A stretch of 50,378 nucleotides of DNA from Candidatus Magasanikbacteria bacterium GW2011_GWC2_37_14 (GTDB lineage Bacteria; Patescibacteriota; Patescibacteriia; Magasanikbacterales; UBA922): the NCBI GenBank assembly GCA_000990355.1, contig LBSX01000014.1, forward strand, positions 1 through 50,378, written 5' to 3'. Made by a program: the position numbers and the translations under genes. The notes under the pieces were generated by a model. It was given only the letters and a program-made list of their open reading frames with translations. It searched no databases and was not told the origin of the DNA. Position 1 is the stretch's first letter; every line of letters begins with the position of its first letter. Below, piece by piece: positions 9,884 to 18,592 of this stretch.

Positions 9884-10429
9884 ATGGAATCAAGACTATA
9901 TAAAATGTATAAAAAAGATGTTGTGCCTGCTTTAAAAGAACAGTTTGGTTTTGCCAATGTTATGCAGGTTCCAAAGGTTAGTAAAGTTGTGCTTAATGTT
10001 GGTTATGGAAGAATGGTAAAAGAAAGTGCTTTTATAGAAAATGTAGAAAATACCCTAAAATCCATTACTGGCCAAAAACCAGTACACAACAAAGCTAAAC
10101 AGTCTATTTCCAATTTTAAAACTAGAGAGGGTATGGATATTGGTATGTCGGTGACTTTGCGTGGCAAAAGAATGTATGATTTTTTGGATAAGTTAGTCAA
10201 CATAACTTTCCCTCGGGTTAGAGATTTCCGTGGTATTTCGCCAAAAAGTTTTGATAAGCAAGGTAATTATTCTATTGGTTTTAAAGAACATATCGCTTTT
10301 CCAGAAATTAAGAGTGATGCGGTTGACAAGTTACATGGTTTGCAAGTAATTATTACAACTACTGCAAAAAATAAAGAGCAAGGTTTATCTTTGTTACAAA
10401 AATTAGGTTTTCCTTTTAAGAAAGATTAA
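9884..10429 (+). CDS. rplE: 50S ribosomal protein L5
   Basis: [19 protein letters not shown]...[20 protein letters not shown]. Confidence 0.97.
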   Translation: MESRLYKMYKKDVVPALKEQFGFANVMQVPKVSKVVLNVGYGRMVKESAFIENVENTLKSITGQKPVHNKAKQSISNFKTREGMDIGMSVTLRGKRMYDFLDKLVNITFPRVRDFRGISPKSFDKQGNYSIGFKEHIAFPEIKSDAVDKLHGLQVIITTTAKNKEQGLSLLQKLGFPFKKD

Positions 10430-10433
10430 ATTT

Positions 10434-10619
10434 ATGGCCACTGAGTCACAAAAAGCAAAATCCAGAAAAACTCCTAAATACAGCACAAGAATTGTTTTGC
10501 GCTGTTGGCGTTGCGGTCGCAAGCGCGGTTATATGCGTAAGTTCAATCTCTGCCGTATTTGTTTTAGAGAATTGGCCAACGCAGGACATTTGCCAGGAGT
10601 AAGAAAATCAAGCTGGTAA
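10434..10619 (+). CDS. rpsN: 30S ribosomal protein S14, zinc-binding type
   Basis: 61 aa with [25 protein letters not shown]. Confidence 0.96.
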   Translation: MATESQKAKSRKTPKYSTRIVLRCWRCGRKRGYMRKFNLCRICFRELANAGHLPGVRKSSW

Positions 10620-10670
10620 TTAATTTCATAAAATTATTATTAAATTTATTATAAACGATTATATCCATAT

Positions 10671-11060
10671 ATGATGACCGATCCTATTGCTGACTTGCTA
10701 ACACGCATTCGAAATGCCCAGTCGGCACGTAAAACTGAAGTAGAGATAATGTCTTCTAAATTGAAGGCCGGTATTATTAATATATTGGTTACAGAAGGCT
10801 ATTTAGAGAAAGTTGTCGAACAGACAGGAACTCCTAAAAAGTTGCTGGTGACTTTAAAGTACAATGGTAAACAGCCTGTAATTAGAGTTATTAAAAGAGA
10901 AAGTAAACCTGGCCATCGTGTTTATACTGGCAAAGATGACTTGCCAAAGGTTTTAAATGATTATGGTATTGCTATTTTGTCCACTTCAAAAGGTTTGATG
11001 ACCAACAAAAAGGCTCGTCAGCTTGGTTTGGGTGGAGAAATGATTTGTTCAGTTTATTAA
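10671..11060 (+). CDS. rpsH: 30S ribosomal protein S8
   Basis: TDPIADLLTRIRNAQ...ILSTSKGLMTNKKARQLGLGGEMIC. Confidence 0.97.
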   Translation: MMTDPIADLLTRIRNAQSARKTEVEIMSSKLKAGIINILVTEGYLEKVVEQTGTPKKLLVTLKYNGKQPVIRVIKRESKPGHRVYTGKDDLPKVLNDYGIAILSTSKGLMTNKKARQLGLGGEMICSVY

Positions 11061-11072
11061 TATAATAAGAAT

Positions 11073-11618
11073 ATGTCTAGAGTTGGCAAACAACAAATAA
11101 TGATTCCCGCTGGTGTGGTAGCAGAAGTGCAACCTGGTTTGGTTAAAATAAAAGGGCCAAAAGGTGAATTGCAAAGAATTATTGATAAACGCGTTACAGT
11201 CAATTTGACAGATGGTGTTTTGACTTGTGATGTAAAAAACAAAGAAAATAAAACCGAAAGAGCTTTGTGGGGTACTTTTGCTTCCCATTTAAAAAATATG
11301 GTTATTGGTGTAACCCAAGGTTTCAAAAAACAATTAGAAATAAATGGTGTTGGTTATAAAGTTGCCATGCAAGGAACAGATCTAAAGTTAGAAGTTGGTT
11401 TTTCTCATTCTGTTATTTTCAAAATTCCTACAGGTATTAAAGCTACAGTAGAAAAGAATCAGATTGCTTTAGAAGGAATAGATAAAGAGCTTTTAGGAAA
11501 AACTGCTGCCGAATTACGGGCTGTTAAAAAACCAGAACCTTATAAGGGTAAAGGTATTAAATATTTAGATGAAGTGGTAAGACGTAAGGCTGGTAAAGCA
11601 GTTAAAGGCGGATCATAA
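11073..11618 (+). CDS. rplF: 50S ribosomal protein L6
   Basis: MSRVGKQQIMIPAGV...KPEPYKGKGIKYLDEVVRRKAGKA. Confidence 0.98.
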   Translation: MSRVGKQQIMIPAGVVAEVQPGLVKIKGPKGELQRIIDKRVTVNLTDGVLTCDVKNKENKTERALWGTFASHLKNMVIGVTQGFKKQLEINGVGYKVAMQGTDLKLEVGFSHSVIFKIPTGIKATVEKNQIALEGIDKELLGKTAAELRAVKKPEPYKGKGIKYLDEVVRRKAGKAVKGGS

Positions 11619-11636
11619 AAATAATATTTTGCAATT

Positions 11637-12008
11637 ATGAAAAAAATAATTCCTAAAAAATCTCGTGAGGTAAGAAGAGCCCGAGTAAGAGCTACAGTTA
11701 CTGGAACTGGGATTCGCCCTCGTTTAAATGTGTTTCGTAGTTTAAAAGGTATGTATGTACAGATTATTGATGATGTAAAAGCTGTGACTTTGGTGGCCGC
11801 TGATGTTAAAGAAATTAAAAAAGTAGAAAAATCTGATAAATACAAAAACAATAAAGAAGCCCAAGCCTATAATTTAGGCAAATTATTGGCAGAAAAAGCT
11901 GTTGCCAAAAAAATTGAATCAGTAGTATTCGATCGTGCTGGTTATCGTTACCATGGTAGAGTAAAAGCTTTGGCCGAAGGCGCCAGAGAAGGTGGTTTAA
12001 AATTTTAA
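11637..12008 (+). CDS. rplR: 50S ribosomal protein L18
   Basis: [20 protein letters not shown]...[26 protein letters not shown]. Confidence 0.96.
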   Translation: MKKIIPKKSREVRRARVRATVTGTGIRPRLNVFRSLKGMYVQIIDDVKAVTLVAADVKEIKKVEKSDKYKNNKEAQAYNLGKLLAEKAVAKKIESVVFDRAGYRYHGRVKALAEGAREGGLKF

Positions 12009-12040
12009 TTTTACACTTTATTTGTTAATAAAAAAGTATT

Positions 12041-12628
12041 ATGTCATTTAAAGGCAGAGGAAATAGAGAAAAAACTCAGAAAGAAAAGCCAGAATTTGAA
12101 CAACAAATTGTAGATTTGGCTAGAGTAACTCGTGTTACCAAAGGTGGTAAGCAATTAAGTTTTCGTGCCGTTGTTTTAATTGGTGATCGTCGTGGTCGTG
12201 TTGGTTATGGTGTAGACAAAGGTAAAGATGTGCAATTAGCCACCACCAAGGCTTTTAACCAAGCCAAGAAAAATTTAATTACTATCCCACTTCGTTTCGA
12301 AACTATTCCTCACATGGTTCAGGCCAAATTTGGCGCTGCCAAGGTTTTATTAAAACCAGCTCCACAAGGATCGGGAATTATTGCTGGCAGTTCTATTCGT
12401 AGTGTTTTGGAAATGGCTGGAGTACCAAATGTTTCTGCCAAAATGTTGGGTAAGAGTGGTAATAAAATGAACAATATCAAAGCTACTTTTCTAGCTTTAC
12501 AATCTTTTAAAGTTAAAATTGTTAGAAAAGAAAAAAAAGAAGTAGCGACAGAAAAATTAGTAGAAAAGATGCCTGAAGATAAAAATTCTAAAAAAACAAA
12601 AGTAGTTAAAGAAGTTTCCAAAGAATAA
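12041..12628 (+). CDS. rpsE: 30S ribosomal protein S5
   Basis: VTKGGKQLSFRAVVLIGDRRGRVGYGVDKGKDV. Confidence 0.97.
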   Translation: MSFKGRGNREKTQKEKPEFEQQIVDLARVTRVTKGGKQLSFRAVVLIGDRRGRVGYGVDKGKDVQLATTKAFNQAKKNLITIPLRFETIPHMVQAKFGAAKVLLKPAPQGSGIIAGSSIRSVLEMAGVPNVSAKMLGKSGNKMNNIKATFLALQSFKVKIVRKEKKEVATEKLVEKMPEDKNSKKTKVVKEVSKE

Positions 12629-12647
12629 ACTATAATTCAAGAATAAT

Positions 12648-13091
12648 ATGGTATTAACACCAGCAACAATTGCCCCAGCAAAAGGAGCCACAAGAAATAT
12701 AAAACGCGTAGGCCGCGGTAATGCTTCTGGTCGCGGAACTTTTTCTGGTCGTGGTGGTAAAGGACAAACTGCTCGTTCTGGCGGCAAGAGCCGTACCCAA
12801 TTTCGTGGTTTCAAAGCTTATTTACAAAAAGTTCCCAAATTACGTGGTTTTAAAAGTATTCATGCTAAATTAGAAACGATTACTTTAAAAACTTTAAATA
12901 GGGTAGTAAAAACAGACGTAGAAGTTACACCAAACTTTTTAAAACAAAAAGGTTTAATTAGCAAACCTGCCAATGGAGTTAAGATTGTTGGTACCGAAGA
13001 AGTAAAAGTTAAAATGACAGTTAAAGGTTGTGTTTTAAGTAAAGGTGCCTTGTCGGCAATAGAAAAAGCTGGTGGAAAAGTTATTTTTTAA
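12648..13091 (+). CDS. rplO: 50S ribosomal protein L15
   Basis: KRVGRGNASGRGTFSGRGGKGQTARSGG. Confidence 0.96.
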   Translation: MVLTPATIAPAKGATRNIKRVGRGNASGRGTFSGRGGKGQTARSGGKSRTQFRGFKAYLQKVPKLRGFKSIHAKLETITLKTLNRVVKTDVEVTPNFLKQKGLISKPANGVKIVGTEEVKVKMTVKGCVLSKGALSAIEKAGGKVIF

Positions 13092-13092
13092 T

Positions 13093-13150
13093 TGTCATGC
13101 TGAATTTATTTCAGCATCCCAGGGGATCCTGAAACTAGTTCAGGATGACA
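13093..13150. repeat. Dispersed palindromic repeat between rplO and secY
   Basis: TGTCATGCTGAATTTATTTCAGCATCCCAGGGGATCCTGAAACTAGTTCAGGATGACA; two hairpins (GCTGAA/TTCAGC and TCCTGAA/TTCAGGA), ends TGTCAT/ATGACA. Confidence 0.75.
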
Positions 13151-13160
13151 TATAATCTAT

Positions 13161-14432
13161 ATGTGGGAAAAATTTCTTCGTGTTTGGAAAATTAAAGATT
13201 TAAGAAGAAGTGTTTTAATAGTATTGGGTTTACTAGTTGTTTTTCGTTTTGCTGCCCATATTCCTGTTCCTGGCATAGATTTAATTGCTTTAAAAAAGTT
13301 TTTATCGGGTAATCAAATTTTAGGTTTAATGAACTTATTTTCTGGTGGCACGATGAATAATTTTTCCGTGGTGCTTTTGGGTGTTGCCCCCTATATTACT
13401 TCTTCAATTATTTTTCAGCTTTTAACCATGATTATTCCTCGTTTGGAAGAAATGTCCAAAGAAGGGGAGAGTGGCCAGCAAAAAATCAACATGTATACCC
13501 GTTGGGCTACTGTGCCTTTGGCTTTTTTACAAGCTTTTGGCATGATCAAATTATTGGCCGGTTCTCAATTCAATATTATTCCAGATTTAACTACTTACAA
13601 AATGGTTGCCATCATGTTAACGGTAACTGCTGGTACAATATTTTTAATGTGGATTGGTGAATTGATTACCGAACAAAAAATTGGTAATGGTACTTCTTTA
13701 ATAATTTTTTCTGGTATTGTGGCCGGGTTGCCAACCATGATCCAAAATGTTCTTATCAACTATAATCCTTCTGATTTGTATACCTATCTTTCTTTTGTGG
13801 TTATTGCTTTAATAACTATTGTGGGAGTAATTATTATTAGTGAAGGTCAACGCAATATTCCGGTAAGTTATGCCAAACAAATACGGGGCAATAAAATGTA
13901 TGGTGGTTCTACCACTCATTTACCGCTTCGGGTAAATATGGCTGGAGTAATCCCGATTATCTTTGCTATTTCAATTATTTTGTTTCCTTCCATGATTGCT
14001 CAGTTTTTTGTTAATCACGCCGGCTGGTTGGGCACCATGGCCAAAGGTATTTTAAGTTTATTTAATAATCAGTTATTTTACGGTGGATTATATTTCTTAT
14101 TGGTATTTGGTTTTACTTATTTTTATACTGCAGTTATTTTTCATCCACAAAAAATTGCCGAGAATTTACAACGCCAGGGTGGTTTTGTGCCTGGCATTCG
14201 TCCTGGTAAACAAACCGAAGAATATTTAGGGCACACTATGACACGTTTGGTATTTGCTGGCGCACTATTTTTGGGTATTATTGCTATTTTGCCAAATGTT
14301 TTAAAAGCTTTTACCGGAATTCAATCTTTAGCAATTGGTGGCACTTCACTTTTAATCGTTGTTTCTGTAGCGATTGAAACTGCCAAACAAATTGATTCAC
14401 AAATAGAGGTTCATGAGTACGATCGCATGTAA
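13161..14432 (+). CDS. secY: Preprotein translocase subunit SecY
   Basis: RFAAHIPVPGIDL; SGGTMNNFSVVLLGVAPYITSSIIFQLL; GFVPGIRPGKQTEEYL. Confidence 0.98.
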   Translation: MWEKFLRVWKIKDLRRSVLIVLGLLVVFRFAAHIPVPGIDLIALKKFLSGNQILGLMNLFSGGTMNNFSVVLLGVAPYITSSIIFQLLTMIIPRLEEMSKEGESGQQKINMYTRWATVPLAFLQAFGMIKLLAGSQFNIIPDLTTYKMVAIMLTVTAGTIFLMWIGELITEQKIGNGTSLIIFSGIVAGLPTMIQNVLINYNPSDLYTYLSFVVIALITIVGVIIISEGQRNIPVSYAKQIRGNKMYGGSTTHLPLRVNMAGVIPIIFAISIILFPSMIAQFFVNHAGWLGTMAKGILSLFNNQLFYGGLYFLLVFGFTYFYTAVIFHPQKIAENLQRQGGFVPGIRPGKQTEEYLGHTMTRLVFAGALFLGIIAILPNVLKAFTGIQSLAIGGTSLLIVVSVAIETAKQIDSQIEVHEYDRM

Positions 14433-14471
14433 AGAATGTGCGAAATACGAAAATTACGAAATTACTAAAAC

Positions 14472-14496
14472 AACCGCCGATAAGGCGGTTTTTTTG
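14472..14496 (+). terminator. Terminator after secY
   Basis: AACCGCC-GATAA-GGCGGTTTTTTT. Confidence 0.8.
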
Positions 14497-14497
14497 T

Positions 14498-14700
14498 AAA
14501 GCCTCCCCTTGTAGGGGAGGTACCCCGAGGATACGGGGTGGTGGGGTTCGTAGTTCTAATATGAACCCCCACCCTCCGACTGCGACGTCGGAGGACTCCC
14601 CCTACGAGGGGGAGAATTACGAATTGTGTTTGTGCGCGCGTGAACGAGCTGGTGGTTCGTTTTCCTCCCCTTTATAAGGGGAGGATTAAGGAGGGGTAAG
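14498..14700. repeat. Cluster of G/C-run palindromic repeats
   Basis: CCTCCCCTTGTAGGGGAGG, CCGACTGCGACGTCGG, CTCCCCCTACGAGGGGGAG, CCTCCCCTTTATAAGGGGAGG in succession; related units at 15227-15266, 24109-24189, 30050-30080, 30758-30806. Confidence 0.75.
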
Positions 14701-14815
14701 TTAAAAACAAAAAATACCCCAACAATTTTATATAAATGTATTCTGGAGATCGGAACCGAGGGTAGGTGCCGATCATCCTTGGTGGGTGGTCGGCCGGAAT
14801 TGGCCTCAAGAAGTT

Positions 14816-15145
14816 CTAGGAGAGGCAGAGCTGAGTCGGCGGTCTGTGATACCAGCGCCAGAAGGGGTAGCAGACGTACGGCGTAGCCCACGTCAGAAGA
14901 ACGATTGTCGCACTGTACAGCATGAACCAGGATATGGCTGCTGTCAGGCAGACGGCGAAGTATACGAACAGATTGTCGGGGAGTATTCCCATGAGCCAGT
15001 TCATCGCTGGGTTTGCGATGTACTTCCCCAAGGGCCAATCGTTCGCCCAGAAGGGAATGAACAGGAATGCCGCCGCCGAGAAGAACGTGATCGCCATGAT
15101 TTCGCCCTTGGCCCACCACCAGGCTGCCTTGAGTTCTCCACTCAT
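14816..15145 (-). CDS. Small GC-rich predicted membrane protein, 109 aa
   Basis: MSGELKAAWWWAKGEIMAITFFSAAAFLFIPFWANDW...; hydrophobic segments; AAGGA upstream of the start. GC content sharply above the flanks. Confidence 0.6.
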   Translation of the reverse strand: MSGELKAAWWWAKGEIMAITFFSAAAFLFIPFWANDWPLGKYIANPAMNWLMGILPDNLFVYFAVCLTAAISWFMLYSATIVLLTWATPYVCYPFWRWYHRPPTQLCLS

Positions 15146-15226
15146 GAACGTTGTCCTTGTCTGTTAAGTCCAAATATATAATAGCACAATATTCTTGATT
15201 TTTATACATTAAAGAGGGTGTGTTGG

Positions 15227-15266
15227 TTTCCCTCCCCTATGAGGGGAGGGTTAGGGTGGGGTTTCG
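15227..15266. repeat. 40-nt repeat, exact reverse complement of 24107-24146 inside the rsmB-like gene
   Basis: TTTCCCTCCCCTATGAGGGGAGGGTTAGGGTGGGGTTTCG. Confidence 0.85.
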
Positions 15267-15340
15267 TTATCATCGTCTGTCATTCCTGTCCCGTAATCTG
15301 GTACGGGATAAACTCCGGCAGGAATCCAGAAATCATTCAA

Positions 15341-15550
15341 TTACTCTTACCTCCACTTTTTTAAAAAAGTGGAGTAAAAACTTCGCGCTAAACAAACACT
15401 ACGGAAAATTTAGGTCTCGTCATTCGTTTTTGCTCGTGCGAACCTAAAGAGGTTCTAGACGAGCAAATCCTTCTTCGCTATAGAGCTCCGAAGGACCACT
15501 CTTCCTCGCCTCTAAATTTTTACCTGGTGTTTGTGCGCGCGTGAACGAGT
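15341..15550. repeat. Dispersed ~200-bp repeat, copy A
   Basis: Long shared stretches with 30884-31073. Confidence 0.85.
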
Positions 15551-15557
15551 GATGGTT

Positions 15558-15689
15558 AAATCCCCTCTAGAGAGGGGTGCCCCAAAGGGCGGGGTGTGTA
15601 ACAGTGGCATTAAAGATAACCCCACGGTAACACACCCCGTCTTGCTTCCGCTCCGACTCCAGCAATCCACCCCTCTCTAGAGGGGATTT
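15558..15689. repeat. Element with 22-bp perfect terminal inverted repeats
   Basis: AAATCCCCTCTAGAGAGGGGTG (15558-15579) / CACCCCTCTCTAGAGGGGATTT (15668-15689), inner GGGGTGTGT/ACACACCCC pair. Confidence 0.8.
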
Positions 15690-15839
15690 ACAAAACAAAA
15701 AACCAACCGTTTAAAAAACGGTTGGTTTTATATTTCACCCTCGGTTCTCCACAACACACTTAATTTCTTAAATGTATTCTGGAGATCGGAACCGAGGGTT
15801 CAGTGCCGATCGTCCTTGGGGGAGATCGGCCGAATTGGC

Positions 15840-16004
15840 CTAGCGGGACTGCTGAGTCGTGGTGGTGGGTGCCGGTGCGGGGGGCTGTTCGCGGGTAACG
15901 CTCGCGTAGATGAGGGTGCCGATGATCAGGAGGAACATGACGATTGCAGTGACAACACCCTTGTTGATCGGCTGGGGGCGATCGAAGTCGTCCTGGTGGC
16001 TCAT
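15840..16004 (-). CDS. Small single-TM protein, 54 aa, GC-rich
   Basis: Read directly (absent from the ORF track, too short): MSHQDDFDRPQPINKGVVTAIVMFLLIIGTLIYASVTREQPPAPAPTTTTQQSR*; AAGGAG 8 nt upstream of ATG. Confidence 0.65.
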   Translation of the reverse strand: MSHQDDFDRPQPINKGVVTAIVMFLLIIGTLIYASVTREQPPAPAPTTTTQQSR

Positions 16005-16329
16005 GGGAAGTTCTCCTTCTCGTGTTCTGCGGACAGGTCCACGACGGGGTAGTCAACGCGACCTTCGCGTTAACCACTATCTCTCTCTAAGCTAACTTGT
16101 CAAAGAAACGATGATTGTGCTACAAGAGCACAAAACCTCTGAGTTAGAGAGGCTTATTTTAGCCTGTCTGCCGACAGGCAGGCCAATAACGCCTCTCTAA
16201 ACGTCATTTTACTAAATAACAAAGTAGTATAGCACATTTTTGTCATCTTGTCAAGAGTATAGTTTTATGATACAATATTTTTAGCCTGCCTTCCGGTAGG
16301 AATGGCTTAATCTAGCTAAAATAATCTAT

Positions 16330-16608
16330 ATGTCATTTTTTGGAAGTACCGAATATTCTACCAACTCTCATCATTTGCACGAACCTGATATTCGTCATTT
16401 AGCATCCCACCACAAAGTGGCTTCTTTAGAAGATCGCCAAGAAAAAATTGTGGCCGAGGCAATTATGGCGGCACGTGATGGTGAACACCGAATTTCTATG
16501 CAAAAAATTCATGATGTTTTGTATCATTTACGCGAACAAAGTCTAATTAGTGAACATGATCGTTCGGGATTAATGGTAGAATTTAAAGATTTTTTTAATC
16601 GTTTATGA
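16330..16608 (+). CDS. Hypothetical protein, 92 aa
   Basis: ORF overlapping the adk start by 4 nt. Confidence 0.6.
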   Translation: MSFFGSTEYSTNSHHLHEPDIRHLASHHKVASLEDRQEKIVAEAIMAARDGEHRISMQKIHDVLYHLREQSLISEHDRSGLMVEFKDFFNRL

Positions 16609-17261
16609 AAAAAATTATTATCCTAATGGGTGTGCCAGGCAGTGGTAAGGGCACCCAGGCGAGGTTATTGGCCAAACGCCACAATTATGGTCATCTCTCT
16701 ACTGGCGACCTTTTACGGGCCTTAGATGCCAATCCCAATGCCGATCCGGAAGATTTAGCCATGCTTGCCGAAATGAAAGCTGGTAAATTGGTGGCCGATT
16801 CCTTAATCTACAAATTAGCTTTTGCGGAAATAGCCAAATATTTAAATAATAACCAAGGAGTAATTTTGGATGGTGCCATTCGGAATGTTGTTCAAGCCCA
16901 AAAATATCAAGAATTTTTTGTTAGTAAAAATGTTGCCGATGAAGTAATGGTTATTGAAATTAAATTGACTGATGAATCTAGTTGGAATCGTTTAACCAAA
17001 CGCAAGGTTTGCCCAGCTTGTGGTTTTATTTTGCCGTATTCATTAGAAAACGAAACAAAAACTGTTTGCCCAGAATGTGGTGGTAAATTAATTGTGCGTA
17101 AAGACGACAATCCCGAAACAATTAAGAAAAGAATTATTGATCAAGGCAATGTAGCTATTAAACCAATTTTAGAATATTACCAAAATTTAGGAATACTTCT
17201 AACTGTGGATGGGGAAGTAAATATTGACAGAGTAGATGTAGAGATTGAAAAATTGTTGTAA
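16605..17261 (+). CDS. adk: Adenylate kinase (zinc-type lid)
   Basis: GVPGSGKGTQARLLAKRHNYGHLSTGDLLR; lid CPACG...CPECGG. Confidence 0.95.
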   Translation: MKKIIILMGVPGSGKGTQARLLAKRHNYGHLSTGDLLRALDANPNADPEDLAMLAEMKAGKLVADSLIYKLAFAEIAKYLNNNQGVILDGAIRNVVQAQKYQEFFVSKNVADEVMVIEIKLTDESSWNRLTKRKVCPACGFILPYSLENETKTVCPECGGKLIVRKDDNPETIKKRIIDQGNVAIKPILEYYQNLGILLTVDGEVNIDRVDVEIEKLL

Positions 17262-17309
17262 TAAAAGTGGCTTGTAAAAGCCATTTTTTTGTTGTAAAAT
17301 ATAGCTATT

Positions 17310-18128
17310 ATGGCTTACATAAAAACTAAACAAGAAACACAATTAATTTTGGAAGGTGGAAAAATTTTAGGTAAAATTTTGGCCGAATTAGGTAAAATGG
17401 CTCAGCCGGGAGTTAGTGCTTTTACTATAGATCAAAAAGCCGAAGAATTAATAAAAGCCGCTGGTGGTCGTCCGGCTTTTAAAGGTTACAAAAATCATCG
17501 CCATGATCCTCCATTTCCTTCTACTATTTGTGCTTGTATAAACGAAGAATTAGTACATGGTATTGCTACCAAAGAAAAAGTTTTAAAAGAAGGTGATATT
17601 TTTACCATAGATATTGGCATGGAGTATCCAGTCTACGCTAAAGCTTCGCCCGGCAAGAAAGGTTATTTTACCGACACAGCCTTAACTGTACCTGTGGGCA
17701 AAATACCAGAAAAAGTTCAAAAATTATTAGCAGATACACAAAAGTCGTTATCTTTGGCAATCAAAGCTTGTAAAGTTAAAAATACCGTAGCAGATATTGG
17801 TAAAGCAGTAGAAGATTATATTTCACCAAAAGGTTATGGTATTGTGCGAGATTTGGTAGGTCATGGAGTAGGGCATGCAGTACACGAAGACCCACGTGTG
17901 CCAAATTATTATTCACCGGAAAATAAAAAATGGGTTTTGGAAGAAGGCGTGGTAATTGCGATTGAACCAATGATAACTTTAGGTACACACGAAATTATGA
18001 CTGCAAATGATGGTTGGTCAATTTCTACAGTTGATAATTCTTTGTGTGCACATTTTGAACATACAATTATTATAACTAAAAAAGGTCCGGTAATTGCTAC
18101 CTTACGGCCTGGAGAAAAAAAGTTATGA
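17310..18128 (+). CDS. map: Methionine aminopeptidase
   Basis: FPSTICACINEELVHGI, DIGMEY, GHGVGHAVHEDPRVPNY, IEPMI. Confidence 0.97.
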   Translation: MAYIKTKQETQLILEGGKILGKILAELGKMAQPGVSAFTIDQKAEELIKAAGGRPAFKGYKNHRHDPPFPSTICACINEELVHGIATKEKVLKEGDIFTIDIGMEYPVYAKASPGKKGYFTDTALTVPVGKIPEKVQKLLADTQKSLSLAIKACKVKNTVADIGKAVEDYISPKGYGIVRDLVGHGVGHAVHEDPRVPNYYSPENKKWVLEEGVVIAIEPMITLGTHEIMTANDGWSISTVDNSLCAHFEHTIIITKKGPVIATLRPGEKKL

Positions 18129-18505
18129 ATCTTTTAGGAATAGATTATGGTAAAAAAAAGATTGGTTTGGCCTATGCAGTTTTAGGTGTGGATTTGGTAA
18201 TGCCTTTGGGGCAAATTGGTGGAGGTGAAGAAAAAATTCGCCGAGGTAAAGTAATAGAAATTATCAAAGAAAAACAAATTAATAAAATTGTTGTTGGCTA
18301 TCCATATGGACTTAAAGGTGAAAAAAATGAAAACACTGCTCGGGTAGATAAATTTGTAAATCAATTAAAAAATGATTTTGATATTGAAATAGAATTGGTA
18401 GATGAACGCTTTAGTTCTTTGTTGGCAGACAGAATGGGTGGAACAGTAAGCAGAGACGAAAAAGCTGCAATGGTGATCTTGCAATCATATTTGGCGAAAA
18501 AGTAA
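18125..18505 (+). CDS. ruvX: Putative Holliday junction resolvase YqgF/RuvX
   Basis: LGIDYGKKKIGLAYA; VVGYPYGLKGE; DERFSS. Confidence 0.92.
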   Translation: MNLLGIDYGKKKIGLAYAVLGVDLVMPLGQIGGGEEKIRRGKVIEIIKEKQINKIVVGYPYGLKGEKNENTARVDKFVNQLKNDFDIEIELVDERFSSLLADRMGGTVSRDEKAAMVILQSYLAKK

Positions 18506-18541
18506 TTAAGTTAACTAAGTTTGCTAAGTAGCTAAGTAAAG

Positions 18542-18587
18542 AAAACTTAGAAAACTTAATAAACTTAGAAAACTTAATAAACTTAGA
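18542..18587. repeat. Short tandem repeat (18-nt unit AAAACTTAATAAACTTAG)
   Basis: gaaaacttagaaaacttaataaacttagaaaacttaataaacttag. Confidence 0.8.
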
Positions 18588-18592
18588 TAAAT

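Noticed and set aside
14556-15209. 217-aa minus ORF spanning repeats and the GC-rich small gene
   Set aside because: Reads through palindromic repeats; the 14816-15145 frame has hydrophobic segments and a start context.
15220-15447. ORFs 15220-15447 and 30742-31038 with similar peptides (LTSTFLKKWSKNFALNKH)
   Set aside because: Similarity is due to the dispersed nucleotide repeat; no convincing start context or coding character.
18542-18587. Possible CRISPR array
   Set aside because: Short contiguous tandem units with no spacers; no cas genes seen in the window.
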